Part shown: positions 1 to 13,500 of the stretch, piece by piece | Layout: each line of letters starts with the position of its first letter | Position numbering within the stretch: position 1 is the stretch's first letter | Assembly: GCA_943736015.1 (NCBI GenBank) | Contig: OX031058.1 | Location: forward strand, 1,627,001-1,691,000 | From: Tridacna crocea | Taxonomy: Eukaryota; Mollusca; Bivalvia; Cardiida; Cardiidae | Length of the DNA stretch: 64,000 nt | Direction of reading: 5' to 3' | The notes under the pieces: model-generated | Databases searched by the model: none | What the model was told of the DNA's origin: nothing | The model's input: only the letters and a program-made list of their open reading frames with translations | Position numbers and translations under genes: made by a program

Positions 1-68
1 AAAAAAAAATTGGCTATGGTCATCTCAAAAATTCAGGTGAGTGATCCAGGGCCATCTTGGCCCTCTTG
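1..68. mobile_element. 3' end of a HINE-like element, inside MITE-A
   Basis: TCAGGTGAG followed by a short hairpin (GGGCCATCTTGGCCC) and CTCTTG is the same terminus as at 15431-15464 and 17471-17508. It abuts the right arm of a MITE-A hairpin. The body is outside the window. Confidence 0.7.
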
Positions 69-152
69 TTTTTTTCTTTTCCCACGATGTTTTCTATAGG
101 TTTTTTTCTCGAGGTAGTCAACATTTGGGATTGTGTGGCAATGGATTAAAAA
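69..152 (-). mobile_element. MITE-A, right part
   Basis: Starts in the hairpin arm (CTTTTCCCACGATGTTTTC) and ends GGGATTGTGTGGCAATGG then atta. The left part is cut off by the HINE-like element at the window edge. Confidence 0.7.
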
Positions 153-495
153 GGCAAACAAATTTTAAGCTTGTGGTTGGAATATGCGTTACTTTTAAAT
201 CTTCATCAGACAAAAAGGAAAACTGACTTGCATATGAGAAGCACATGCAGACCACAAGGTAATTGATGGCATTTGTCTTTGATTTTGAAAAGGAAAAAAC
301 TGTCCCCCCCCCCCCATGTTTCAAAGGTCTTCTGCCACATCATAGATCATGTTATATTCAAACTTCTTGGATCATTTGAGTCATACTCTGAAACTGGTCT
401 GCATATTTGGACAAGGCTAAAATTTTGTCGTCCAGTAGAAGGTTAGCAAATCACTGGTTACAAGAATTAATTTGAGAGTGACAGTATAGAATGAA
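153..495. other. Upstream non-coding sequence
   Basis: AT-rich with a 13-base C run near 304-316. No splice-consistent exon and no recognised repeat. Part may be degenerate MITE-A, judging by an aaattttgtcgtc piece near 420. Confidence 0.4.
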
Positions 496-727
496 TTAAC
501 CCATTACCATGCAATCCCTGCTTTTGACACCCCTGAGAAAGAAGCCTTTAGAAAACATTGTGGGAAAAGGAGAAAATGTTGTCTGTTTACCAGCATTTTC
601 TCCTTTTCTCACAATGTTTTCTACCCTTCACTTAAAAAAATTCAAATTTTCAGTCACTTTTATTTTGTCGTCTGCAAATGCTTTCGATTTGGAAAAGCCT
701 AAAATTTTGTTGTTTGGTAATGAGTTA
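496..727 (+). mobile_element. MITE-A, full length
   Basis: Begins TTAACCCATTACCA, has both hairpin arms and the AT-rich right half with GTCGTCTGCAAATGCTTTC, and ends GGTAATGAGTTA. The loop has a four-base insertion compared with typical copies. Confidence 0.85.
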
Positions 728-958
728 GGTCATTTCAGTCACTTTCTGAAAATTCATCTTACATTTTGCTTTACAGTAATCAGTAGCTCTATTTTTCAGT
801 CATTACAAATATTGGCGCCATCTAGCGCCTTTTTTTTTTGTATTTTAAATATAAATAGATCTATCATGACTCCAATATCATTCTTCCTAAGTCATCATTT
901 ATCTTCAAAGTACAAGTTTTGAATAAAAGGAAATATTCCGGAAATGAAAACATCCGTA

Positions 959-1173
959 ACAAAGAAACAAATAAATGCATAGGTCAAATACAAACCGCAT
1001 TAGGCGTGATTCGAACCCTTGAAGGAACAAATATACTTATTTTTCGAGATTTAAAAGACCAATACCATAACCACTGAGCCAAAGAGAATTCTCTCTGACG
1101 CAGTTATCATGTATTAATTTTTTACGGGAAAGCTATGCAGTTAGGAAGGAGTGATCTCCTGTAACAGGCATCA
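959..1173 (-). mobile_element. tRNA-derived SINE (SINE-1)
   Basis: Read on the minus strand, TGGCTCAGTGGTTATGG resembles a pol III A box and GGGTTCGAATC a B box, spaced as in a tRNA. Related copies lie at 29080, 29424, 39506 and 51340. It stands about 100 bp upstream of the first recognised splice acceptor. Confidence 0.75.
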
Positions 1174-1286
1174 AAATGTCTCATGTTGACTAGTCCTGCT
1201 TGAATCATAAAGGGTGGTCCGATGCTGAAATACTGAGTAAATAGACAATCAAAAATAGATTCTACATTTCAGATAAACAGAGGATC

Positions 1287-1292
1287 ATGTGA
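1287..1292 (+). promoter_or_regulatory. Minimal upstream ORF ATG-TGA in the 5' UTR
   Basis: The bases ATGTGA lie 26 bp before the chosen start codon and within the transcript if the acceptor at 1272 is used. A start codon followed at once by a stop is the shortest possible upstream ORF; in other genes such start-stop elements stall ribosomes. Use here is inference. Confidence 0.4.
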
Positions 1293-1312
1293 GAAGAAAG
1301 AGAGAAACCAAC

Positions 1313-1554
1313 ATGCCTTCATTTATAGCACCAATTGAGCACACACGCAGTTTCTCTCTGAAACCTGCAGAAGGTCTTCGATATGGAAACTTTGAGGGTG
1401 TCGTAAATTTACCTCCAGTGATTAAGACAAAGAAATTAGGAGAACACAGTTTTTCCACACTGAACAATCAACAGATTTATAAAACCATCTGTGAATGGTA
1501 TGAAGGTTGGAGGGCATGGCAGCAAAAAATTCTTTTATGTGGAATTGTTGACAG
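1313..1554 (+). CDS. FBXW10: Exon 1 coding part, residues 1-80
   Basis: Begins MPSFIAPIEHTRSF. The ATG at 1313 sits in an accaacATG context. An acceptor-like ttctacatttcag ends at 1272, so this is probably the second transcribed exon, with 5' UTR from 1273. An upstream ATG at 1287 is followed at once by TGA. The exon ends IVDR split across a phase-2 donor (ACAG|gtctgt). The ICEWYEGWRAWQQKILLCG segment begins a conserved-looking helical block that continues into exon 2. Confidence 0.88.
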
Positions 1555-4500
1555 GTCTGTATTGTCATGATGTATTACCTGTACAGAAAACTTTTATTAC
1601 CTTTAATCAAAGTTTAACCCTTTTATTTCCCAAACAACAAATTTTAGACTCTTCCAAACTAAGCATCCACAGATGACAAATACAGTATTGGTGCAAATAA
1701 GCTTTAGGTCTCTGATAAGGTAGAAAAAGAATTTTGGGAAAGGGGGAACATGATGTTACTACTATATTTGGTACATAGTTAAAAGAGCTGAGGATATTTT
1801 CTATTTTCAGATTACCAATTACGTGATAGTATATAGAGTATCTTTGATGCTATTTTCAGATGTTCAACCAGACAGGTAGACATCCTTGCAACAACACTTG
1901 AACCTATCAGACACAGAGACTATGTTGTGGCAGCTGGTCAAACCTACCCTATTTCTCCACTAAAAAAGGTGAGAGAAGCTCAGCCTCACAACAGGAGAAA
2001 GAAGAAAAAGGTCAAACGGAAGGAAACACAAAAACATCAAGACCATGTACCTGAAAGCCTTATTGATGGCAGTGGTATCATCACTTATGCTGGCGAGGCA
2101 CTCCTGGGGGCTGAAACTCCTGTGTCCATCATTGAACCAGATCCAACATTTTTTACACCCCGTGTAGAGTCCGATCTCCTTAAAAAGCTCATATTTCCAC
2201 ATGAATCTAGTGAGAACCATGCAAGATCAAAGGAGTTTACGACTTTGGAAAGAGATTATAGTAGTGTCAGTGGTTTTGCAGATACATTGGCTACAAGAAT
2301 CATAGAAGAGAGCTTACCCAGAACTATATCTGTGTTTGAGCCTTCGGAGCTGTATGCCCAGGATCTGGCTAGTAGTATTCTGCAGCAGGCATTAGATAAT
2401 GTTGGAAATTTGATGAACGAAAAGGCCAAATCAATTGAATCAAAAGCCAGGTTAGATGATCAGGTTGCCAGTCAAGGTCTTGCCCGAGGAGATGCAAAGA
2501 ACAATAACATTGATATACCGGTTACTGATAAGAGAGATGCTGTGCACCAAGAGAAAGATAGAAATGACAAATTGCATAGAGTTAAATCAAGGGCTGACTT
2601 GAGCCAGCCTATAGACTTCTCTTTGCTGGATAAGTATAAAAAATACACACCACCGCCAAAGCCCAAACATGACAAGGAATTGAAAGATAAACGACCAAAG
2701 TCCCTGGTCAGACTTGTTATACCTGACCATGACACTGGTGAAAGCAATGGACTGGAGAGACGGTTAGGCAGTGCCCACTCAGGTGTGTCGAAGAGTTTAT
2801 CTGTGATTACGAGAAGCAGTTTGGAGAACATGAGATATAAATTGTTTGCAACCAATGCTATTTCAACCCCAGATTTCTTCAAGGTGAATGGAGTCACCAA
2901 ATTACCTGGTAAGCTTTTAGCTTTTTATGTAAATTCTGCCATGGCTGTTTAAGTCTGTTGCAGACCGCAAAAGTTATCAAGATTTTCTAACAAGATTTTC
3001 ATGAGTGTTTTTAATATCAGGAAAGCAGTTCACTTTCATTTTCTCCTTTTACAAAAGGTTTCATTTTTAGGGTTGTTAAACCTCATGGTTCACAAAGAAT
3101 TTTATGACTATCAGTATGACTAAAGAAACTGCAGCCAAAATTTTGGACTAGTCCAAATTGAAAGCATTTGCAGATGACAATAGATCTGAATCAGAAATTG
3201 AAAGTTGATTTGGAAAGGGTAGAAAATACTGTGGGAAAAGGTGAAAATGCTGGTAACCCGCATTTTCTTCTTTTCCTACAATGTTTTCAAAAGGTTTCTT
3301 TCTGAGGGTCATTTTATGTCGTCATTGTGTGGTAAAGGGTAAATTGATCCAGGTAGATTGCAAATTTATCATGTTCAATTTATACATGATTGTTTATTTT
3401 CAGGAGGCCATCAGCATCTGCGGTATGGAATGGTGAGACAACCACATGGAATACACAATATACCTGTTCCAGTTGCCAGAATGTACAAAAACATAAAATG
3501 GTGGACAGAAAGTGAAAGAGAGGGAAGGATCATGCTTAAAGCAGAGAAAGAAGAACTGAAATTGAATTTTAAGGAACAGTTGGACCAAGTTTGGGATGTA
3601 AGTTTATATAATGAAAATACAAATAGACATTATAAGGAGGGACTACTTTCAGGGAAAAATAAAAAAGTTTAAAACACAGTCACAACTTTAACCCCTCACA
3701 ACAACTGTGCATTTGCAGACAGAAAATAACATGCCAACAAAATGACAAAATGATCAATGTATTTGATAGGCATGAAAACATTGTTGGAAAAGGAGAAAAT
3801 GCTGGTTACAAGCATTTTCTCCTTTTCCAACAATATTTTCAAAAAGCTTCTCTTGAAGGGTTGTTAAAAGTCGGTAGTGTGTAGTAAACAGTTAGCCCTT
3901 TACCACACAATGCTGTCTTTTGACGCCCCTGGAAAAAAAGCCTTTTGAAAACAATGTGGGAAAAGAAGAAAATGCAGCATTTTCTCCTTTGCCCACAATG
4001 TTTTCTTCTCTATCAAGAAAAATTACACAATTTGAGCCACACTGAAATTGTCGTCTGCAAATCCTTTCAGTTCAGACATGGCTAAGAATTTGTTGTCTGG
4101 GAAAGGGTTAAATGCCCCTCGAAAATAAAGACTTTTGCAAATATTGTGGGAAAAGAAGAAAATGCTGGTAAACCAGCATTTTCTCTTTTTCCAAAAATAT
4201 TTTCTACCAAAGCCGATAAACTAAGCCTAATGCAATTTGTCATCTGCAAGTGCATTCAGTTGAACTAGATTAAAATTTTATAATAAACAGAAAATCAATC
4301 AACACATTGATTGTCATATATATTGGGTTCACACCATGATGATCAGCCTGCATAGGTTAGGCGGTAGAGCACAGGACTCATGATCACAAGGGCGTGGGTT
4401 TGATCCCCACGGCTGGCCATCTAAAATTACTAATAGTCTTTAGGATGAGATGTAAACGGAGGTCCCGTGTAACAGTGCTATACACTTAGGACGTTAAAGA

Positions 4501-7500
4501 ACCAGGCGAAACTTAGGATGGGTTTCATCCTGAATTTGCAATATTCCCTGTAACAATCCTAACAGCCTTCAGGGTGCATTGCACATATGGGAAACCGGTG
4601 GTGTCGATAAATAAACACAAAGTCAATCACACCATGATGCTTACCGGTATATCCCATTACTATCATTAACATGTTATTTATAAATATCAGAGTTTTCATA
4701 CATGCAGTCATCCTTTAAGATAAGGATAGGATGTTGGCTGATATATGGGACTGTAAACATTTTCTCTGTACTCCATCTTTTACCCAAGTTGTCCCATCTT
4801 GTACTATACAATAGATTAAGTCATTATCATATGAAAAAATTTTGGACATGTCCCAATGAAAGCAAAATTAATGCAGGCGACAAATTAAAGGTAGGGAATA
4901 TGACACAGTTTTTGCTTGATAGAGCAGAAAATATAGTGGACAAAGGAGAAAATGCTGGTTACCAGCATTTTCTCCGTTTTTCACAGTATTTTTCAAAAGG
5001 CTACACTAGTCCAAATTCAAACCACTTGCAGACAAGAAAATAATTACGACTGAACGATTGAGATTAGTTTTTGGAAGAGTAGAAAACGCTGTGGGGAAAG
5101 GAGATAATGCTTGTTACCAGCATTTTCTCCTTTTCCCACAGTGTTTTCAAAAGGCTTCTCTCGCAGATTTTTGAAAAGGCCTCTCTCTTAGGGTTGCTAA
5201 AAGTTGAGATAGGTTAGTAAAGGGGTATTCAGTTTATAAAGACTTCTTCTTGCTTATCACAGTGGATGAATCTATGGGAAGACTTTGAAAAAATAGCACT
5301 GCTGAAGGAACTGTTGAAACTGTGTGTAGCTGAAGACTTGAACTTTATATGCAGTCATATACAGCAGAGGTATGTTATAGTATGATAATTAGCAATGCTT
5401 TGTGAAAAAGGGGGCTTAACTCTTTACCACAAAATCCCGACTTTTAACGACTCTCAGATAGAAGCCTTCTGAAAAAATTGTGGGAAAAGGAGAAAATGCT
5501 GGTATCCAGCATTTTCTCCTTTTCCAACAATTTTTTCTACCCTTCACGAAACAAATTTCAAATTTTCAGTCACTTCTATTTTTGTCGTCTGTAAATGCTT
5601 TCGATTTAGACAAACCTAAAATTTTGCTGTTTGGTAAAGAGTTAATGCATCTCCATGGTGATGCATGACAGCAATTGAGTCATCACAATGTCATAACTAC
5701 AAGTATAGATCTATAGAGTCCATTCTGTCAAACAACCAATCATATTCTGAGGTAGAAAATTAAGAATTTCCACATGGCAGTACTTTCACAATCTTAAATC
5801 AGATTAAGAATGAAATTAAGATTGATTGGTGAATATTAACCCTGGGACCCAACAAACCTCATCTGGAATTTTACATTGACTTTGGACTACTAGTCTGACC
5901 TTTCATTCTTTGGTGTCAGGTTAACTTCACCACACAATCCCGAGTTTTGACGTCCGTAAAGAAAAAGCCTATGGAAAACATCGTGGGAAAAGGAGAAAAT
6001 GTTGCTAACCAGTTCTCCTTTTCCCGCAATGTTTTCTACCCTTCCAAAAACAAATTTCAGTTTTTGAGCAATGTTTTTTTTGTCGTCTACAAGTGCTTTG
6101 AATTTGGACCAGCGTGAAATGTTTTCATTTGGTAAAGATTTAATGATAAAATGGTTCTAAAGAAACCAAGAAACAGATTTTTTTTTTTTTAATAATTTAC
6201 CTTCTTTCTATTACAGGGTGAGAGATACCAGAGATGTGAACAGACTACCAGATAAACTTTTGTTGTACATTTTCTCTTTTTTAGATGCCCCAAAAATTCA
6301 CAAAGCTGCGAGGGTAATTTCTCTTAATTTTGTCATTTGGAAAAGAGTTTGTAAGAACAGTTAGGGCGTATTCCTTTCACCTGTTCTGGCACAAATGTTC
6401 AGTGTTTTGGAAAGTTGTTCTGGAATGTGCGAAAGGAATATTTCAGAACACATACAGTGTTCGGGAAATATGTTCTGAATGGAGCATTTTCTGAACATTG
6501 TTCAAAACCATATTGAAATGAAAGTATATTGCCATGATGGCTGTTGCAAGAGCTACTGTCTTAGCTGTGTAAGTGGGGGATGTGATTAGATGGACTAGAG
6601 ACAAGTAAACAATGCTCCTATTTATGACATTCTTATCGTAAAAAAGACAATGGCAAGTTTTGCCATGAATTTTCCGTCTTCAGCCACCTTGCATCACCTA
6701 GCAACTGTTCAGCAGGTGCGCTGCACCTCAATTGAATTAGAACAGTCAGAACATCTTTTGAAGAACGCAGCACAATGTTCCAAAATACTCCATTGACGTA
6801 GAGCATGTTCAGAGTGTTCGGAGTAGCGAAATGAATATGCTCTAAATGACTAATAATGGACATGGACTGTGCTTGTGTTTAAAAGTTTGGCAAACAGCAG
6901 TGCACTTTCTGGCAAAATGTATATATGATGGGAGCTGTTGCAACATGATATGTCTCCTTGTCTTAACTCTTTACCAAACGACAAAATTGTAGACTAGTCC
7001 AAATTGAAAGTACTTGCAGACGACACAATAAACGTGACTCAAAAATGGAAATTTATCTCCTGCAGGGTATAAAACTTTGTGGGAAAAGGAGAAAATGCTG
7101 GTTGCCAGCATTTTCTCCTTTTCCCACAATGTTTTCAAAAGGCTTCTATCTCCTGGTCGTAGAAACAAGGGAATTTTGGTAAAGGGTTAAAACAGGCAAA
7201 TTGCCATTTAATTATGGATCCATAAAATCAATTTTTGTCAAACAGCCAACTTAATCTGGTGGTAGAATGGTCCATGGACAATGTAGAAAGTTTATCCAGA
7301 GCAAAACGTTTTGTCTCATGTCAGCCTGCATAAACTGGGAGAGTCCATTGGTATGCAGAAAATTTTCAAATAGCAAAAACTTTAAACCCATTTGGATCCA
7401 TAAAATCAGTTTTGTCAAACAACTAATTGAATCTTTTGGTAGAATGGTCCTTGTATTAACCTTTACCAAACAATCCCTGGCTTTTATGGTCCTGAGATAG

Positions 7501-10500
7501 AAACTTTTTGAAAACATTGTCGGAAAAAGAGAAAATGCTGGTAACCAGCATTTTCTCCTTTTCCCACAATGTTTTCTACCCTTCACAGAACAAATTTCAA
7601 ATGTTCAGTCAGTTTTATTTTGTCGTTTGCAAATGCTGTTGATTTGGATAAACCTAAAATTTTGACGTTTGGTAAAGGGTTAAAAGATCTTTTCTCCCAC
7701 CATGACTCATGTATATTGGTCTGCAACAGGTGAAATGGGGCATTCAAACACTTTTGTAAAGTATCCTCCTGAATCAGCCTGGACAGTCTGTGCAGACCAA
7801 TTGGAAACAACACTTTCCCTTTTGTAAATTTTCTGACTGGCACAAGTCTACTGTAGGACAAAATCTAGTGTAGTTGTAAAGTGTTGTCTTGGATCAGCTT
7901 GCACAGGCCATGCAGGCTGATCCAAGAGGACAAATGTTTGAATGCTCCTTCTCGCGTGTTGCAGGCCATATGAGAGGGACTCTTTCAAGAGGGTATTTAA
8001 TGCATCTTGGTGTTGCATTATATAAAGAAAGTCGTCACATAATTATAGGCTTACAAAATCGGTGTTGTCCTGCAACTAACTTCTGAGTTAGAGGGTCTTT
8101 GGGAATGCAGGAATTCACAAATAGCAAAAAGTTTCAACCCATGTAAACCTGTTAGGAATGTGCAGGATGGAATAAGTTGACATTTTTTATACTGCTGAAG
8201 ATTCAATTGTTTGTCCCTCCGTCTGTTTGTCTGTCCATCCATCTGTCTGTCAGTCTGTTAGTAATTTCTTGTGTGCGCAACTCCTACAGTTTTCATTAGT
8301 AAAAGTTCAAACTTACCACAATGAATCTCTATGGTGTATAGTTGTCCATATGCATTTTAGTGTTTGGATATCTGCAGGTGTTCTAGATTTTAACCCATTT
8401 CACAGGCAAGCCCCTTTGTGCATATATGCGCAGCTCTGCCTTGCTCTTGTTGCAGATGAGTTACACCAGAGTTTCCACATAGTATGATTTATACATTCTA
8501 TTTCAAGTCTTTTTTATAATTATCTAGGTTTGTAGACGATGGAGGTTCCTCTGTGCAACAGATGACCTGTGGATGATCAAATGTCATGAATTAGGTATAA
8601 TGTTTTATGATGAATGCTTTAGCTGTTTTGTCTTTTTTGAATTTAGAGTAAGAAGTGAGTTAGATTGATAAATATGACTTTAACCCAATACCACACAATC
8701 CTTACGTTTGACGATCCTGAGAAAGAAGCCTTTGGTATACATTGTGGGAAAAGGAGGAAATGCTGGTCACCAAAATGTTCCAAAAGCCTACCTCATTAAC
8801 ATTGTTAAAACCTGTGATGGTTTGATAAAGGGTCAAACACATTTGAACCACACACGGGCAAAAAGTGCTCAATGCAGTTCCATGATGCATGTTTTCATAC
8901 AGTCTTGGTTCCTTAACATTCATTTTGTCTTACATCCAGCTGAATCATAAATTAGAAATGTCCATTGACAAGCAGAAAATTGACCATTAGGAAAAAGTTT
9001 GTATACCAGGTCAGGCCTGTGTGGACTGTGCAGGCTGACCTGGGTAGACACTTGCCATAGACATTTTAAATCCCATTTTCAGATTGCAAAGCTTATTATA
9101 CCCCCACAAAACAAATGTTTTGGGGGGTATACTGGAATCAGCCTGTCTGTCGGTGTGTGTGTCTCTCCGTCTGTGTACAAAATACAGTTAAATCTGTGTA
9201 CAGCAGCCAATCAAGGAATGTGCCCAAATTGGCTGCTGTACACAGATTGGCTGCTATTCACAGTGCTTATTTCTCACACGTTATTATCATACTATAGTTC
9301 GTACTTTGCAGTATTGCATGATGTACTGTACTAGTAATTTTTTTCATTCTACTAGGGCTAAAGGAAGGTATACAAAACCTGGAGAAAATGATAGTAAAGG
9401 CGAAAGGCTACAGGATGGTGATAGACTGGAGAATGGCTTACGAGGAGCTGCAGAGGATAACACAGATGATGAAAATTGGATTTATGAAAAAGAAGCCTAA
9501 AGTTTCAAAAAAGGGTAAATTTTTTTTCAAGAACTCTTATAAGTAATAATCGCATAGAGGGGCCTAATTTTTAGATTTCTTTGCCTTTCATCAACATTTC
9601 ATGTAAAACAAAGATAAATAAAACAACAAAGTTGTTTCTCAAGACATATAAATTTATGTACAGTTACATTAGATAAAAAGGTGCTATTTTGCTTTAGTGC
9701 CTCTCATGACTATACATGAGTATAGATTGACTGTAGTTGATTCTGTGGCCACTGTAGAGCAGGATCAGAATGCACAAAATGTGCAGTCTGATTTTTGATC
9801 TACACTGTCTGCTTTGTTTAATCTTTATGGACAAAAGCAATAATGAAATTAAATCTTTTTGATTTTACTCTTTGACTGAAAAAGTCCATTCAGTTATTTG
9901 GCACCTTAAAGGTTAAGATATTATCAATGTCTGAAGCATCTATCAAATTTCAAGTTGAGGATGAGCTTATCTGTGCAAGAGCCCCACTTTTATTAAACAT
10001 GGAGCCTGAAGAAGATCAGTTTTAGCAATCTATATTTACATGGATTTTTTCAGGAAGAAATGTTGAATTCAAGGCAGAACTGGAGAAGTTAAAGAGCAGA
10101 GGTAAGACCATTTTAGATAATGATTCATAGTGGGATTTTCATAGTTCCATGATGATCATAATTTTACAGCACAACTCTAACTTTTAATGACCTCCATGGA
10201 AAAGGACATTTGAAAACATTGTGGGGAAAAGGAGAAAATGCTGTAGCATTTTCTCCTTTTCCCCCACAATGTTTTTCACCCTGTCGAATACAGAAATCAT
10301 TATTTTAGAGACTTTTAATTTGTTGTCTGTTGTTTGGTAGTGAGTTAACTCTTTACCACACAATCCCGACTTTTAACGACCCTGAGAAAGAAGCCTTTTG
10401 GAAACACAGTTGGAAAAGGAGAAAATGCCTGTAACCAGCATTTTCTCCTTTTCCAACAGTGTTTTCTACCCTTCGCAGACCCAATTTCAATTTTTCAGCC

Positions 10501-13500
10501 ATCTTTTTTTTTATCATCTGCAGATGCTTTTAATTTGGACCAGTCCAAAATTTTCTTGTGTGGTAAGAGTTAAGCCTTTACGTACTGTAAACATGGGAGG
10601 GAACTTTTGGTGATGTTAGAATTAAGATCAGTCTTATCTTTTGCATTTTAAGTCAATCCTCGTACATAAAATTATTTCCAATTTTCAGTGTATTGTAGTT
10701 TTGGTTGTTAAAAAAAAAATCAGATTTACTCTGAAACCCACCATTGTTCAATTTTTCCTTACATTAATTTATATGGAACACATACAATAGCTTAAATGGT
10801 GCATTATATGATGTGCCTCATACTAATTATTTATTCTATAAGACAACGCTCATATGGCTTCAGTATATTTGTTTATTGGTATAATTATTGTGTTTTTGTA
10901 TCTGGGGCTGGGAATTGTATATGCACAGGAATAGGAAGTTCTTTGAATTATTTGACCTACAATGAGATACTTGGAGATAATAGATATTGATAACAGACAC
11001 CATCGTGAATTTATTTCAAAATGAATAGAATTTAGCTCTGTTTTTTATTTGTTATTTAACTGGAATGTTGACCTACATAAAATACATGCATGTTCATCAC
11101 AGTAAAAAAGTTGCCATGTTTGTTTACACACAACCTTAAATTTTAACAACTCTGAAGGAGAGGACTTTTGAAAACATTATAGAAAAAGGAGAAATTGCTG
11201 GTAGCCAGCATTTTCTCCTTTTCCTATCTTAACATTGCACTGTAAGACCCTATGTTCATCTGTGGAATAGTAAGTGCCATGTTTAGGATTTGTAAATATC
11301 CGGGTTGCTCACACAAAACATAGTACAGTATAACAAAACATTTCACTTCACTATGCTATATTACACTTTGCTGCATTAAACTACACTATGCTACACAATG
11401 CACACACACATACTCACATATAACATAGCATAACATTATTTAACAATAAGCAACACTACATTACACTATGCAACACACTGTACACACATATACTCACACA
11501 TAACATACATGTAGCATAGCATTATGCAACAATATGCTACACTTCACAACATTACACTATGCAACACACTGTACACACATATACTCATATATGTATAGCA
11601 TAGGATTATGTAACACTACACTACACTTCACTACATTACACTATGCTATACACATATACTCATATATGTATAGCATAGCATTATGTAACAATACACTACA
11701 CTTCACTACATTACAGTATGCAACACACTGTACACACGTATACTCATATATGTATAGCATAGGATTATGTAACAATACACTACACTTCACTACATTACAC
11801 TATGCTTCACACATATACTCATATATGTATAGCATAGCATTATGTAACAATACACTACACTTCACTACATTACACTATGCTACACTAGTGCTACATTTTA
11901 TTGATGAATTTTCAGATGAGAAAAACAAGAGAATACCTAGTGCACAAAGTTTCAGTGATTTAGCTGAATGTGAGTTCCTGATGCAGTCTAATGCACTAGT
12001 CTTGTTTGCCATGCACTGTTTGGATAGATAGATATCTCTCTCTCCCTCTCTCTGTCAGCCTGATTCACAATTCTGTTGGTACATGAGAGGTTCAGATATG
12101 GGATATCAGGATTTTGTTGATTTACTTAGTTTTTCATGAAAATCTGCGCTATTTGCACTAATTAGAACAAGATTAATATAAGTTGCAAGAAGTTGTTTCT
12201 CTATTGATATAAAATTAATATATTTAAACTAAACTCATTAGAATGATTATATTTTGATAAATCTTATTAGGAGCCACAAATAATGTTTCTTGGTATCTAG
12301 ACTAACTTTTTGGGCAGTTGTCCCAAAACATTTATTTAGCAAATTAGGGTTTAATCTCATGAATCCGAGTAAGGTCCTAGATTAAAGGTATCCCTTTTCA
12401 AAGTTTCGATGTGCATCAGGTAGCAGAACACTGTTAAAATCAATTCTTAATTTCAACCTGTTACTTGATGACAAAATTGTAGCCATGTCTGAATTGAAAG
12501 TGACCCAAATTAACGGTGAGATTTTGTCTTCAGAGGCTTTTGAAAACAATGTGAAAAAAGAAAATGCTGGTAACCAGCATTTTCTCCTTTTTTCACAGTG
12601 TTATTAAAGGCTTCTACATGTACCTCAGGGTTGTTTCGACTGGGCACTGTGCAGTAACGGATTAATGAAAGAAATGCATTTTCAAATCAATTGATTTTCT
12701 GTATTTACTGGTTGCCTATATAGGCAAAGCCTCTAAAATACTATTGTTCATGTTATATACAGGATGAAACTCATGCTAAGATATTCCTCTGACGTACATA
12801 GTGTATGGGACTGTCACATGGAAACTAGGTTGAACATTTGTTTTGAAAGATCTCAAAGTCATTTTAGATGGCCAGCTTGGTTTCAGACTTTGATGTTGCC
12901 CCTTTTTATCTGAACTTCTGATGTACATGAATTTTTATTAATGTTCCAAATACCACTGAAACTTTTCGTTAAGTCTTTGATTAAAGATCTTACTTGACGA
13001 TTAACTAATTGATAGTGCCAATTAACATGTTGTGCCTAAATTTTTCTTTACCTTTAAGAAGATCAGAAAAATGATGTAGCTAAAGCAGATGCAAAATTCA
13101 ACCTTTAACCCTATACCACACAATCCCAACTTTTAACTCATTACCAAAAGATAATACTTTAGGGTTTTCAAGATTGAAAGCATTTGCAGATGACAAGATA
13201 AATGTGACTGAAAATTTGAAATTTGTTTGGTGAAGGGAAGAAAACATTGTGGGAAAAGGAGAAAATGCTGTTTACCAGCATTTTCTCCTTTTCTCACAAT
13301 GTTTTCTAAAGGCTTCTTTCCAGGGTCATCAAAAGTTGGTATTGTGTGGTAATGGGTTGACACAACCCTGGGAAAGAAGCCTTTTCAATCTGGACAAACC
13401 TAAAACACTGTTGTTTGGTAATGAGTTATAACACATGTTATTTATAAATCTTCACCAAATGACAAAATTCTAAATTGATCCAAATAGAAGGCAGTGCAGC

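Noticed and set aside
4353-4425. tRNA gene
   Set aside because: A and B boxes are present but the cloverleaf arms do not pair properly and a SINE body follows.
9306-9500. 64-codon frame over exon 7 (RAKGRYTKPGENDSKGERL)
   Set aside because: It ends at a stop inside the exon and does not match the phases of exons 6 and 8; the overlapping frame does.
11534-12031. 165-codon open frame on the plus strand
   Set aside because: It is the translation of a tandem repeat; only the part over 11916-11969 is real exon, and splice phases define that.
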